Positions 17,653 to 27,171 of a DNA stretch of 64,000 nucleotides are shown here, piece after piece (within the stretch, counting starts at the first letter, position 1; each line of letters begins with the position of its first letter). The translations under genes and the position numbers were made by a program. The DNA comes from Celeribacter baekdonensis (lineage in GTDB: Bacteria; Pseudomonadota; Alphaproteobacteria; Rhodobacterales; Rhodobacteraceae), in assembly GCF_900102315.1 (NCBI RefSeq), contig NZ_FNBL01000005.1:62001-126000 (forward strand), written 5' to 3'. The notes under the pieces are model-generated. The model did not search any database. It was not told the origin of the DNA and worked only from the letters and a program-made list of their open reading frames with translations.

Positions 17653-19218
17653 ATGATGAGCAACGTGCAAGCGCGGGGTGTCCTGCGTGCCGTATCAAGA
17701 CGCATTTTCCCTCTTGTTTTGATCGCTTTTGCGATGACCATCGCAATGTCGGCAAAGATGATGGCAGCGGAATATGCCGCGTTGGTGATGGATGCGCGCA
17801 ATGGCAAAGTATTGCACGCGACCAATGCCGACACCCGGTTGCACCCGGCCTCCCTGACCAAAATGATGACGCTCTACATCGCTTTTGAGGCGGTCGAACA
17901 TGGCGAAATCACTCTCGACACCCTCGTCACCGTGTCACGCAATGCCGCCTCCGAACCGCCGTCCAAATTGGGCCTCAAGGCCGGTCAAAAAATCAAACTG
18001 CGCTATCTCATCCGCGCCGCTGCCGTGAAATCCGCCAATGATGCCGCCACGGCTATTGGCGAGGCCATCGAAGGTTCCGAGGCCGCCTTTGCCCGGCGGA
18101 TGAACCGCACCGCCAAAGAGCTTGGCATGTCGCGCACCACGTTCAAAAACGCCAATGGTTTGACCGAAGAAGGCCACCTGTCGACCGCACGCGACATGTC
18201 CGTTTTGGGGCGCCATGTGTTTTATGATTACCCAGAATATTACAACATCTTTTCGCGCAAAACCGCCGACGCTGGCGTGACCACCGTCACCCACACCAAC
18301 TCCCGGTTTCTCAGCGCCTACCCCGGCGCAGATGGCATCAAAACCGGCTACACCGCAGCGGCAGGGTTTAACCTTGTGGCCTCGGCACAGCATGGCAATG
18401 AGCGGATCATCACCACCGTTTTTGGTGGCCGTTCGACCGCATCGCGCAATGCCAAAGTGACCGAATTGATGGACCTTGGCTTCAAACGCGCGCCGACCAA
18501 TGTCTCTGTCAGCAAACCGAAAAAACCACCCTATTTGGGTCAGGTTGGCGGCGGTGCCGTTATGGTCGCCAAAGGCGAAACCGCGCCGAAAGTGGCGTCG
18601 AAAATCGTGCGGGTGAGTGTCAATATGACCAAAAGCCCGATCCCGAAAGCCCGGCCCATGCGCGAACTGGCGCCCGAGGATGAACAAATGTTACTGGCCG
18701 CGTCAGATGACGTGTTCTCCGCTTTGGAAAAAGCCAATCAAGAGGCCGCACTTTTGGCCGCTGCGACCGAAGCCACGGTGGAAGCCAGCACAATTTTGGC
18801 CGCAGAGGCTACGCGCGCGCAAACGGCGCCCGTGATGCCCGCTATCGCGCCAATCCTGCGTCCCACGCGCACCGAAGCACCTGAAAAATTGCAACTCGCC
18901 TCGATCGAACCCACCTCTGCCGTCGCCGCCGATCCGGTCCCGACAGGGCCCGAAGTGGTGACGCGGATTTCGACCTCTGGCAACCGCCATTGGGGCATCA
19001 ACATCGGCACGTATGGCTCGGAATATGAAGCCCGCAAGGAGCTGTTGCGCACCGCGTTGACAGAGATTGAAATGCTCGACGGGGCGCTGCGCAAAGTGGT
19101 CAAATCCAAACGCGGCTATGACGCGAATTTCCTTGGGCTGACCGAGGATTTGGCCGCGATGACCTGTCGCCGGCTGGAAGCGCGCGGCACGGAATGTGCC
19201 CCCATCGGCCCGTCCTGA
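17653..19218 (+). CDS. D-alanyl-D-alanine carboxypeptidase (PBP5/DacA family) with C-terminal SPOR domain
   Basis: Trims the terminal D-Ala of peptidoglycan stem peptides in the periplasm. An N-terminal hydrophobic segment (about residues 19-38) acts as export signal. The serine D,D-peptidase motifs are present: S67-x-x-K70 in HPASLTKMM, S127-A-N129 in KSANDA, and K230-T-G in DGIKTGYT. A long Ala/Pro-rich linker (about 330-430) leads to a SPOR-like domain (about 440-515), which binds denuded septal glycan. The enzyme is thus likely targeted to division sites. At 521 residues it is longer than a bare DacA because of this tail. Confidence 0.9.
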   Translation: MMSNVQARGVLRAVSRRIFPLVLIAFAMTIAMSAKMMAAEYAALVMDARNGKVLHATNADTRLHPASLTKMMTLYIAFEAVEHGEITLDTLVTVSRNAASEPPSKLGLKAGQKIKLRYLIRAAAVKSANDAATAIGEAIEGSEAAFARRMNRTAKELGMSRTTFKNANGLTEEGHLSTARDMSVLGRHVFYDYPEYYNIFSRKTADAGVTTVTHTNSRFLSAYPGADGIKTGYTAAAGFNLVASAQHGNERIITTVFGGRSTASRNAKVTELMDLGFKRAPTNVSVSKPKKPPYLGQVGGGAVMVAKGETAPKVASKIVRVSVNMTKSPIPKARPMRELAPEDEQMLLAASDDVFSALEKANQEAALLAAATEATVEASTILAAEATRAQTAPVMPAIAPILRPTRTEAPEKLQLASIEPTSAVAADPVPTGPEVVTRISTSGNRHWGINIGTYGSEYEARKELLRTALTEIEMLDGALRKVVKSKRGYDANFLGLTEDLAAMTCRRLEARGTECAPIGPS

Positions 19219-19242
19219 ACCGCAAGGATATGAACAATTGTC

Positions 19243-19275
19243 AGAGGGCGTGCGGCTTATAGCCCTGCGCCCTCT
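19243..19275. terminator. Inverted repeat between the carboxypeptidase gene and yejF
   Basis: AGAGGGCG (19243-19250) pairs with CGCCCTCT (19268-19275), overlapping the yejF stop and 25 bp after the convergent carboxypeptidase stop. No T-tract follows on either strand, so termination is only inferred from position. Confidence 0.4.
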
Positions 19276-20864
19276 TCGACTTTAAGGTCAAACGCCGCCG
19301 CCACCAAAGCGCGGGTATAGGCCTCTTTCGGGGCGTCGAAAATCACATCGGCATCGCCCGCTTCAACCACATCACCGCGTTTCATCACCATAACCTTATG
19401 GCTGAGCGCCCGCACAACGCGCAGGTCGTGGGAGATGAACAGATAGGCCAATTTATGCGTCACTTGCAGCTTGCGCAAAAGCTCAACGATCTGCACCTGA
19501 ACCGTCATGTCGAGGGCCGATGTCGGTTCGTCCAAGACCAAAAGACGTGGCCGCAGGATCATCGCGCGAGCGATGGCGATGCGTTGACGTTGCCCGCCGG
19601 AAAACTCGTGCGGATAGCGATGGCGGGTTTCGGGATCAAGCCCGACTTCGCGCATGATGTCGATCACCGCCTCCTCAGAAGAGGCATAGCCTTCGACCTT
19701 ATGCACGCTCAGCCCCTCTGCGATGATCTGCGCCACGGTCATCCGCGGCGAAAGCGACCCAAACGGGTCCTGAAACACAATCTGCATATCGGCACGCAAC
19801 GGCCGCAACTGGCGGTTGGACCAACCTTGAATGTCCTGCCCCAAAACGACCACAGGCCCCTGTGAGGAAATCAACCGCATCATCGCCAGTGCCAACGTGG
19901 TTTTGCCGGAACCAGATTCGCCCACGATGCCCACGGTTTCGCCTTCGCGTACCGAAAACGATGCGGCATTGACCGCTTTGACATAGCCCACCGTTTTGCG
20001 CAGAAACCCGCGCTGAACCGGGAACCAGATGCGTAATTTCTCGGTTTCGGCCACAACTTTGGCGTCTTCGGGCACCGGGTCCGGGCGACCCGTGGCGGCG
20101 GCGGCCAAAAGCATTTGGGTGTAGGGGTGTTGCGGATTGTCGAAAATCAACGCCGTCGGGCCGGTTTCGACAATCTCGCCGTCTTTCATCACACAGACCC
20201 GATCGGCAATTTTGCGCACGATGTTGAGGTCATGGGTGATGAACAGCATCGACATGCCAAGCCGATCCTTAAGCTCGCGCAACAGCTCCAAAATCTGCGC
20301 CTGAATGGTCACATCAAGCGCCGTGGTCGGCTCGTCCGCGATCAAAAGCTCGGGGTCATTGGCCAGAGCCATGGCGATCATCACGCGCTGACGTTGCCCG
20401 CCCGAAAGTTGGTGCGGATAGTCTTTGAGACGGCTTTCCGGGTCATGGATGCCGACCTGTTCCAACAGTTCAATCACCCGCACCCGCGCCGCAGTACCGG
20501 TCATGCCGTGGTGGATCAACAGCACCTCTGAAAGCTGTTTTTCGAGCGTGTGCAACGGGTTGAGTGAGGTCATCGGCTCTTGGAAGATAAAGCTGATGTC
20601 ATTGCCACGCAGTTTGCGCAGCTCCTTCTCAGACGCCCCGACAAGCTCTTGGCCCTGATAGGTGATCGAGCCCGTGATCTCGGCCGTGTCGGGCAAAAGG
20701 TTGACGCTGGAGAGCGCTGTGACCGATTTGCCGGAGCCGGATTCACCCACAAGGGCGACGGTTTCGCCCTTTTCAACGGAAAAGGACACGCCCGTCACGG
20801 CCTCAACCACGCTGCCATCCTGACGGAATCCCACGCGGAGATCTGTGTAGCGCAAAAGGCTCAT
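19257..20864 (-). CDS. yejF: Peptide ABC transporter, dual ATP-binding protein YejF
   Basis: The 535-residue cytoplasmic ATPase contains two complete ABC domains. Each has Walker A GESGSGKS or GESGSGKT, a signature (LSGGQRQRV and FSGGQRQRI), Walker B ending LLIADEPTTALD or LLVLDEPTSALD, and an H-loop. It powers import of oligopeptides through YejB/YejE. Its start overlaps the yejE stop by 4 bp. Confidence 0.92.
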   Translation of the reverse strand: MSLLRYTDLRVGFRQDGSVVEAVTGVSFSVEKGETVALVGESGSGKSVTALSSVNLLPDTAEITGSITYQGQELVGASEKELRKLRGNDISFIFQEPMTSLNPLHTLEKQLSEVLLIHHGMTGTAARVRVIELLEQVGIHDPESRLKDYPHQLSGGQRQRVMIAMALANDPELLIADEPTTALDVTIQAQILELLRELKDRLGMSMLFITHDLNIVRKIADRVCVMKDGEIVETGPTALIFDNPQHPYTQMLLAAAATGRPDPVPEDAKVVAETEKLRIWFPVQRGFLRKTVGYVKAVNAASFSVREGETVGIVGESGSGKTTLALAMMRLISSQGPVVVLGQDIQGWSNRQLRPLRADMQIVFQDPFGSLSPRMTVAQIIAEGLSVHKVEGYASSEEAVIDIMREVGLDPETRHRYPHEFSGGQRQRIAIARAMILRPRLLVLDEPTSALDMTVQVQIVELLRKLQVTHKLAYLFISHDLRVVRALSHKVMVMKRGDVVEAGDADVIFDAPKEAYTRALVAAAFDLKVEEGAGL

Positions 20865-21967
20865 CGAAAGGTCTTTCTCGGGTCAAAAGCATCGCGCACG
20901 CCTTCAAAGATAAAGACAAGCAGCGAGAGCATGATCGCGTAGGTGAAAAAGGCAGTGAAGCCCAGCCATGGCGCCTGAAGGTTCTGTTTGGCCTGTAGCG
21001 TCATTTCGCCCAATGAGGGGTAGGATGAGGGTAAGCCGAAGCCAAGGAAATCCAGCGAGGCCAGCGTGCCGATGTTGCCCGTCACGATGAAGGGCAGCAT
21101 CGTCAAAGTGGCGACCATGGCGTTGGGCAACATGTGGCGGAACATGATGGTGCCGTTGGAGACGCCAAGCGCGCGGGCCGCACGGATGTATTCGAAATTG
21201 CGCGCCCGCAGAAATTCGGCCCGCACCACACCGACCAATGCGGTCCAGCCAAACAGGATGGTCACCATCACCAAAAGCCAGAAACTTCGGCCCAAAATGG
21301 CAAACAGGATGATGATCACATAGAGCGACGGCATCGCCCCCCAAATTTCCAAAATCCGTTGGAAAATCAAATCAGTACGCCCGCCAAAAAATCCCTGAAG
21401 CGCGCCAGCGATGATACCCACGAAAGACGAGAGCACCGAGACGATCAAGGTGAAAAACACCGACAGGCGGAAGCCATAGATCACGCGGGCGACGACATCA
21501 CGTTTGGTGTCATCCGTACCCAGCCAGTTTTGCGACGTCGGCGCAGATGGCGCGGCCCCCGGCCCCTCGACTTGCGTGTTGAACGAATAGCGGATCGGCG
21601 GCCAAAGCATCCAGCCTTTCTCGATCTTGTCCCCGTTGATGACGCCGTCTTTGGCATCTTCGATCAGGGTGTCGGGGTCGTCGAAACAATCCACCATGCC
21701 GCCGGTTTCCACCAAACATTGCACCTCGGCATAGCGATAGACCGCCTCGGTTCTGAAATCGCCACCGAATTCGGTTTCCGGGTAGAATTTGAAAATCGGC
21801 ATGTAATAGCCGCCGCGATATTGCACGAGGATCGGTTTGTCATTGGCCAGAAACTCGGCAAAAAGCGACAGGCCGAACAGGATCGAAAAGATGATCAGCG
21901 ACCAAAACGCGCGGCGATTGGCGCGAAAATTGCGCCAACGGCGTTGGTTGAGGGGGGAAAGTGTCAT
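20861..21967 (-). CDS. yejE: Peptide ABC transporter permease YejE
   Basis: Inner-membrane permease of 368 residues. It has an N-terminal helix, a long periplasmic insert typical of YejE (about residues 40-140), and then five helices of the BPD transport domain with the EAA-like loop ARALGVSNGTIMFRHMLPNA. It overlaps both yejF and yejB by 4 bp, so translation is coupled throughout. Confidence 0.92.
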   Translation of the reverse strand: MTLSPLNQRRWRNFRANRRAFWSLIIFSILFGLSLFAEFLANDKPILVQYRGGYYMPIFKFYPETEFGGDFRTEAVYRYAEVQCLVETGGMVDCFDDPDTLIEDAKDGVINGDKIEKGWMLWPPIRYSFNTQVEGPGAAPSAPTSQNWLGTDDTKRDVVARVIYGFRLSVFFTLIVSVLSSFVGIIAGALQGFFGGRTDLIFQRILEIWGAMPSLYVIIILFAILGRSFWLLVMVTILFGWTALVGVVRAEFLRARNFEYIRAARALGVSNGTIMFRHMLPNAMVATLTMLPFIVTGNIGTLASLDFLGFGLPSSYPSLGEMTLQAKQNLQAPWLGFTAFFTYAIMLSLLVFIFEGVRDAFDPRKTFR

Positions 21968-23064
21968 GTGTCCCTCTTTTCAAAGTCGATGCGCGGATCA
22001 ACAAAGACATACATCAGGTCCGAGAGGATGCCGATCAACAGGCCGATGAGGCCAAAGAAAAACAACGTGCCAAAGATCACCGGATAGTCGCGTTCAAGCG
22101 CGGCTTGATACCCCAAACGACCCAAGCCATCGAGCGAGAACAGCGTTTCGATAATCACCGATCCGCCAAAGAACACGCCCAAAAACAACCCCGGAAAGCC
22201 CGCGATCACAATCAACATCGCGTTGCGGAACACATGGCCGTAAAGAACGCGGGATTCGGAGAGGCCCTTGGCCCTGGCGGTGACCACATATTGTTTGCGG
22301 ATTTCATCAAGAAAGGAGTTTTTGGTCAACAGCGTGAGCGTCGCAAAAGACGAGATCACCGAGGCCAAGACCGGCAGGGTGATATGCCAAAGGTAATCCA
22401 ACGCTTTGCCGACCAGCGTCATGTCGCTCCAATTTGGCGAGGTCAGCCCGCGCAGGGGAAAAATTTGCCAATAAGAGCCACCCGCGAACAACACCAACAG
22501 CATGATCGCAAAGAGAAATCCGGGGATGGCATAGGCCGCGATGATGATGCCGGAGGTCCATGTGTCAAAGTTCGATCCATCCCGGACCGCCTTGCGGATG
22601 CCCAAAGGGATCGAGATCATATAGGAGATCAGCGTCGCCCAAAGCCCAAGGGTGATCGACACGGGCAGCTTGTCCCACACCAGATCCAGCACCGTCTCGG
22701 ATTTGAAATAGCTCTCGCCAAAATCAAACCGCATGTAATTCCACATCATCGACAGGAAACGTTCCAACGGCGGCTTATCAAGGCCGAATTGACGCTCCAG
22801 ATCCTTGATAAACTCGGGCGGAAGGCCACGCGCACCGGCATATTCGCTTTCATAGCCGTTGCCATCGAGCACATCCATGTTTTGACCCGCATCGCCCTGA
22901 CCGCCGGTAAAGGAGGCAAAGGCATCGCCTTCGCCACGCATGTTGGCCAGCACCTGTTCGACAGGGCCGCCGGGCACGAATTGGGTGAGCGCGAAATTGA
23001 GGATCATGATGCCGAGCAACGTCGGAATGATCAACAAAATGCGCCTTAAAATATAGGCTCCCAT
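21964..23064 (-). CDS. yejB: Peptide ABC transporter permease YejB
   Basis: Partner permease of YejE, 366 residues. An N-terminal helix (AYILRRILLIIPTLLGIMIL) is followed by a periplasmic region and the BPD transport domain with ARAKGLSESRVLYGHVFRNA as the ATPase-contact loop. It starts 19 bp after the yejA stop. Confidence 0.92.
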   Translation of the reverse strand: MGAYILRRILLIIPTLLGIMILNFALTQFVPGGPVEQVLANMRGEGDAFASFTGGQGDAGQNMDVLDGNGYESEYAGARGLPPEFIKDLERQFGLDKPPLERFLSMMWNYMRFDFGESYFKSETVLDLVWDKLPVSITLGLWATLISYMISIPLGIRKAVRDGSNFDTWTSGIIIAAYAIPGFLFAIMLLVLFAGGSYWQIFPLRGLTSPNWSDMTLVGKALDYLWHITLPVLASVISSFATLTLLTKNSFLDEIRKQYVVTARAKGLSESRVLYGHVFRNAMLIVIAGFPGLFLGVFFGGSVIIETLFSLDGLGRLGYQAALERDYPVIFGTLFFFGLIGLLIGILSDLMYVFVDPRIDFEKRDT

Positions 23065-23083
23065 GAGGACTGTCCTGACTGGC

Positions 23084-24949
23084 TTATTTCAACGCGCCGG
23101 CGGCTTTGAGCGCCTGCTCTTTGTCGGCATTGACCCACCAGAAATCCAGATACCCCAGATCAAGCGGCGGCATTTTATCCTCAGACGGATGCTCATACAT
23201 GTTGTAATAGGCCACCCAGTGTTTGTCGTTCATATGTGCGGGGACGATGAAATAATCGTAGCGCATGATCCGGTCGGCGGCGCGCACAATGGCGGCCATG
23301 TCATCATAGCTTTCGACCTCAAGCACCCGTTTGCCCAGATGATCAATCGCCGGATCAGACAGGCCCGCCGGGTTGAACACGTCGTTCACGTTGTCAGACC
23401 CGTATTTCTGATCAAAGCTGGAGCCTTCTTCAAACCCGTTCGTATACCCGCTGTAGATCATGTCGTAATCAAAACTTTGGGTTCGGGCTTGGTACTGGTT
23501 CGCATCCACGCGGTTGTAGCGGGCGTTCACGCCCAGCGCGACGAGGTTTTCGATATAGGGGTTGATGATGCGATCCCAGGCCGGATTGTAATGCAGGAAT
23601 TCCACGTCCAGCGTCTCGCCCTTGGCATTGCGCAATTTCCCGTCAGCGTCGGGCGTATACCCAGCCTTTTCAAGCAAAGCCAATGCTTTGCGCAGGTTCT
23701 TCCGATCCAAAGAGCGTTCACCCGATGTGTGGGGCACGAACGCCTCTTCGGTGAAAATCTCAGGCGGGACCATGTCGCGGACCTCATCGAGATAGGCCAA
23801 TTCTTTGCCCTCCGGCAGGCCAGTGGCCTTGAGCAAAGGTGTTTCCCAAAAGCTTTCGCGCTGTTTGAACAACCCGTATTGCAGCGTGTCGTTGGTCCAA
23901 GTGAAATTATACATCAACCCAAGCGCCAAACGCACATTGCGATCTTGGAACTTTTCGCGGCGCAGGTTGAACAAAAATCCCGCCGCACCGGGCAACGAGC
24001 CATCATGAAGCGCGGCTTTGATCACCCAACCCTTTTCCAAGGCCGGGAAATCATAAGCGGTGGCCCAATTCAAAGACGAAGTTTCTTGGCGAAAGGTGAT
24101 TTCACCAGATTTAAACGCCTCAAATGCCGCAATCGTATCGCCAAAATAGATCACCTTGATGGTGTCGAAATTCTCGCGCCCCACTTTAAGCGGATGTTGC
24201 GCGCCCCAATAGTCGGGATTGCGTTTGTATTTCACCCATTGGCCCGCGTCATAGCTGTCCAACATATAGGCCCCTGTGCCGGGAGAGACATCGAAACGTT
24301 TCTCATCCAACTTGGCGTCATTGGCCTCAAACCACGCCTTTTGCATCACCAAGGTGGCTCCGGCCTGTCCGATCAACCCTTTGCGCGGGATGTTCGGTTG
24401 AAAGGTGAATTTGACGGTATAGGGATCAAGCGCCTCGACATTCGCAATCATCGCACTGACACCCGCGCGCCAAGACGGCGTGGCTTCGGCAATGAATTTG
24501 TTATGGGTGAACACCACATCCTCGGCGGTCATCGGCGTGCCGTCAGAAAAACGCACGTCCTTGCGCAGGTGGAAAATCACCCAATTCTGACTTTCAGGAT
24601 ATTCCAATGTTTCACACAAAAGACAGTACTGCGCGCCGGTGAACTCATCCGCCGTCCCGTCCATCAGCCGCTCATACGGGGTCGACGACAAGGCGGCTGG
24701 CGTCCCTGAAAGGGTCGAATAGGGGTTCATACTGTCAAAGGTGCCCACCGTGCCCAAAACGATGTCGCCGCCTTTGGGCGCATCTGGATTGACGTAATCG
24801 AGATGGTCAAAGGGTTCGGAATATTTCACCGTATCCCAATCGGTGAACCATGTGCGCGTGATCGTGTCCTCAGCTTTCGCGGCTCCACTCAAAAGGGCCA
24901 ACAGGGCCAAGATCGGGAAACCTGTGCGAAAAGCGGGGCGTGCGAACAT
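23084..24949 (-). CDS. yejA: Peptide ABC transporter substrate-binding protein YejA
   Basis: Periplasmic oligopeptide receptor of the SBP family 5, 621 residues. A Sec signal peptide (about residues 1-26, ending GAAKA) precedes a mature part with family blocks such as NPDAPKGGDIVLGTVGTFDS near residue 50. It is the first gene of yejABEF; in other proteobacteria the system imports peptides and gives sensitivity to peptide antibiotics such as microcin C. Confidence 0.92.
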   Translation of the reverse strand: MFARPAFRTGFPILALLALLSGAAKAEDTITRTWFTDWDTVKYSEPFDHLDYVNPDAPKGGDIVLGTVGTFDSMNPYSTLSGTPAALSSTPYERLMDGTADEFTGAQYCLLCETLEYPESQNWVIFHLRKDVRFSDGTPMTAEDVVFTHNKFIAEATPSWRAGVSAMIANVEALDPYTVKFTFQPNIPRKGLIGQAGATLVMQKAWFEANDAKLDEKRFDVSPGTGAYMLDSYDAGQWVKYKRNPDYWGAQHPLKVGRENFDTIKVIYFGDTIAAFEAFKSGEITFRQETSSLNWATAYDFPALEKGWVIKAALHDGSLPGAAGFLFNLRREKFQDRNVRLALGLMYNFTWTNDTLQYGLFKQRESFWETPLLKATGLPEGKELAYLDEVRDMVPPEIFTEEAFVPHTSGERSLDRKNLRKALALLEKAGYTPDADGKLRNAKGETLDVEFLHYNPAWDRIINPYIENLVALGVNARYNRVDANQYQARTQSFDYDMIYSGYTNGFEEGSSFDQKYGSDNVNDVFNPAGLSDPAIDHLGKRVLEVESYDDMAAIVRAADRIMRYDYFIVPAHMNDKHWVAYYNMYEHPSEDKMPPLDLGYLDFWWVNADKEQALKAAGALK

Positions 24950-25055
24950 ATGGAACCTCCGAAAGTGTTGTGAGGCGCAGTTGGGCTGCGCGTCTTGTCT
25001 GTGCGACGGTAATGTGTCGGAGCGCCCACATGCAAGTTACAACACATCGAAAAAC

Positions 25056-25070
25056 CGTGATCAAATCACG
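25056..25070. promoter_or_regulatory. Short palindrome upstream of yejA
   Basis: CGTGATCAAATCACG has 6-bp perfect arms around CAA and lies about 107 bp upstream of the yejA start. It may be an operator for an unknown regulator; there is no independent support. Confidence 0.3.
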
Positions 25071-25090
25071 CGCGTAAGAGTTTGCATAAG

Positions 25091-25122
25091 AAAACCCCCA
25101 CTGGCACGCGGCCAATGGGGGC
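25091..25122 (-). terminator. Rho-independent terminator after the cytochrome c_y gene
   Basis: Read on the reverse strand, GCCCCCATTGGC pairs with GCCAGTGGGGG and is followed by TTTTCTTATG. It begins about 30 bp after the cytochrome stop. Confidence 0.8.
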
Positions 25123-25153
25123 TTGTGATGCAATCAGGCGCGATCTGTTGAGA

Positions 25154-25675
25154 TCAGCCAGAGATGGACTGAAGATAAGCCACGAGATTGGCGCGGTCTT
25201 CGATTTTCGGCAGGCCTGCGAAAGACATTTTTGTGCCCGCAACAACGCCTTTCGGGTTGAGCAGAAATTCGTTGAGCGCCTCGGGTGTCCATGCGCCGCC
25301 ATGGGCCACCATGCTGTCGGAGTAGGCAAACCCATCCACGCTTGCAACCACACGTTCAAACACGCCATCAAGATGCGGGCCGGTGCCGTTGCTGCCGTCC
25401 ACTTTGTGGCAGGCTTTGCATTTGGAAAAGACTTTTTCGCCTTTCGCAACATCCGCAGAGGCCAGAAGCTCGTCAAAGCTCACTTGGACCACCTCTTCTG
25501 CCGGGGCGGCATCTTCTTCGCCCGTGGCGATCACATAGGCTTGGGCGTGTTCGCCCTCATGGCCAGCGCCACCCATGGAATAGATGGAAGTCGCAGCCCA
25601 ATTGCCGAAAAGGAAGATCAAGAAGGTGCCGCAGAGGCCGCCGACGACCTTGGTGATGGTCATAGTGTTGAACAT
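25154..25675 (-). CDS. cycM: Membrane-anchored cytochrome c (c_y / c552 type)
   Basis: Carries electrons from the bc1 complex to terminal oxidases such as cbb3 while tethered to the inner membrane. The 173-residue protein has an uncleaved N-terminal anchor helix (about residues 9-33), a flexible Ala/Glu/Gly-rich linker (about 38-65), and a class I cytochrome c domain. Heme is attached at C86-K-A-C89-H90, and the axial Met is probably M150 in GTKMSFAGL. This architecture is that of Rhodobacter cytochrome c_y. A second in-frame ATG at 25663 is a possible start. Confidence 0.9.
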   Translation of the reverse strand: MFNTMTITKVVGGLCGTFLIFLFGNWAATSIYSMGGAGHEGEHAQAYVIATGEEDAAPAEEVVQVSFDELLASADVAKGEKVFSKCKACHKVDGSNGTGPHLDGVFERVVASVDGFAYSDSMVAHGGAWTPEALNEFLLNPKGVVAGTKMSFAGLPKIEDRANLVAYLQSISG

Positions 25676-25797
25676 GTCGCGTTCCGTTTATATGCATTTG
25701 TCGCGCGCTATCTACCCGCTTCCCCTACTGCATTTCAAGGTATAAGACCGTCACCCACGCAAGTTAGCGCAAAACTATGAGACAAAAGGGGTCGAGA

Positions 25798-26628
25798 ATG
25801 ACCAGACGCATCGCATTTCAGGGGGAACCGGGGTCATATTCCCATCAGGCATGTCGCGAAGCACGTCCCGAGTTTGAGCCCCTGCCCTGCCCGACCTTTG
25901 AGGATGCGATGGAGGCTGTGCGCTCGGGGGCGGCTGATCTGGGCATGATTGCGGTTGAAAATTCGACCTACGGACGTGTGCAGGATGTTTATCATCTTTT
26001 ACCGGAATCAGGTCTGCACATCATTGATGAAACCTTCGTGCGGGTGCATGTAAACCTTTTGGGTCTGCCCGGCACAAACCCCTCCGACATCAAACAGGTG
26101 CGCGCCATGTCCGTGCTTTTGGGTCAGGCGCGCGGCTTTGTGCGCGACCACAGCCTGACCACGGTCAATTGGTCCGACAATGCCGCCGCTGCGCGTTCCG
26201 TGAAAGAAGAGGGCAATCCACAGATCGGCGCTTTTGCCTCGGAACTTGCCGGTGAAATTTTCGGACTCGACGTGCTGGCCCGTCATATTGAGGATCACAA
26301 ACTCAACACCACCCGCTTTTTGATCATGGCGCGCGAGGCCGATTATACCCGCCGCGCAGACAAAATGGTCACTGCCTTTATGTTCCGCGTCCGCAACCTC
26401 CCCGCCGCGCTCTATAAAGCGATGGGGGGCTTTGCCACCAATGGCGTGAACATGACGAAACTTGAAAGTTACATGGTCGACGGGGTGTTCACCGCGACAC
26501 AGTTTTATGCCGATATCGAAGGTCATCCCGACGATGAGAACGTGCGTCGTGCCCTGGATGAACTGGGCTATTTCACCGAAATGGTTGAGATTTTAGGCGT
26601 CTACCCGGCCGATCCGCGTCGAACCTAA
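25798..26628 (+). CDS. pheA: Prephenate dehydratase
   Basis: Makes phenylpyruvate from prephenate in phenylalanine synthesis. The 276-residue product has a catalytic PDT domain (N-terminal RIAFQGEPGSYSHQAC, IAVENSTYG, and the catalytic TRF in LNTTRFLIM near residue 175). A C-terminal ACT domain (about 195-270) gives Phe feedback control and includes the ESYMVDG block. There is no fused chorismate mutase, as usual in alphaproteobacteria. ATG 25798 is preferred to 25777 because conserved sequence begins there. Confidence 0.94.
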   Translation: MTRRIAFQGEPGSYSHQACREARPEFEPLPCPTFEDAMEAVRSGAADLGMIAVENSTYGRVQDVYHLLPESGLHIIDETFVRVHVNLLGLPGTNPSDIKQVRAMSVLLGQARGFVRDHSLTTVNWSDNAAAARSVKEEGNPQIGAFASELAGEIFGLDVLARHIEDHKLNTTRFLIMAREADYTRRADKMVTAFMFRVRNLPAALYKAMGGFATNGVNMTKLESYMVDGVFTATQFYADIEGHPDDENVRRALDELGYFTEMVEILGVYPADPRRT

Positions 26629-26642
26629 GCACACACAGTTTG

Positions 26643-26677
26643 AGGCGCGTCCCGATTATTTTCTGGGCGCGCCTTTG
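26643..26677 (+). terminator. Convergent terminator between pheA and the SRPBCC gene
   Basis: AGGCGCGTCCC (26643-26653) pairs with GGGCGCGCCT (26665-26674) apart from one bulged T, and TTTGTATTC follows. It sits 15 bp after the pheA stop and overlaps the end of the convergent gene. Confidence 0.65.
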
Positions 26678-27129
26678 TATTCATCCGATAAATGGTCGCA
26701 AAATTTTGACACCCGCGTTTCGAACCGCTTTTGCAATGTGCTCTTGGCGAATTTCACTGACTGAACCAAAATCCGTGCCGACAAGGTGTTTGGAAGCACA
26801 TCGTAGCCAAGTGTCATGCGCGTGCGTTGCGGCGAAAGCGCCATAAGATCAGCGGTCAAAATCATGTCCAACCCGCCTGATTTCGCATCGGCCACCAAAC
26901 CATTGGGCGCATCATAGTCCCGGATTTCAACGGCCAAATCGCGCAATTTGCCCCGGAACGGCACTTTCAGCGTCCATCCGGCGCCAACCCCACGCGGCTG
27001 ACTGGGCGATTTGCGCTTGACGTCAATGCCGCGCCGCATTGCCTGACGTTCCAGGCCTTCAAAATCAGCGAAGCGCTCAAACACAAACTCTGCCGGTGCT
27101 TCAATGTCCTGACGGGTCGAAAATTTCAT
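26656..27129 (-). CDS. SRPBCC / START-like domain protein
   Basis: The 157-residue soluble protein begins MKFSTRQDIEAPAEFVFERF, the usual opening of polyketide cyclase/dehydrase-like SRPBCC proteins with a hydrophobic cavity. The ligand is unknown. It lies 42 bp after the nudC stop on the same strand and may be cotranscribed with it. Confidence 0.75.
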   Translation of the reverse strand: MKFSTRQDIEAPAEFVFERFADFEGLERQAMRRGIDVKRKSPSQPRGVGAGWTLKVPFRGKLRDLAVEIRDYDAPNGLVADAKSGGLDMILTADLMALSPQRTRMTLGYDVLPNTLSARILVQSVKFAKSTLQKRFETRVSKFCDHLSDEYKGAPRK

Positions 27130-27171
27130 GCCAACTCACTTGTGATCAGTGCCCCAGGACATGTTATCCTG

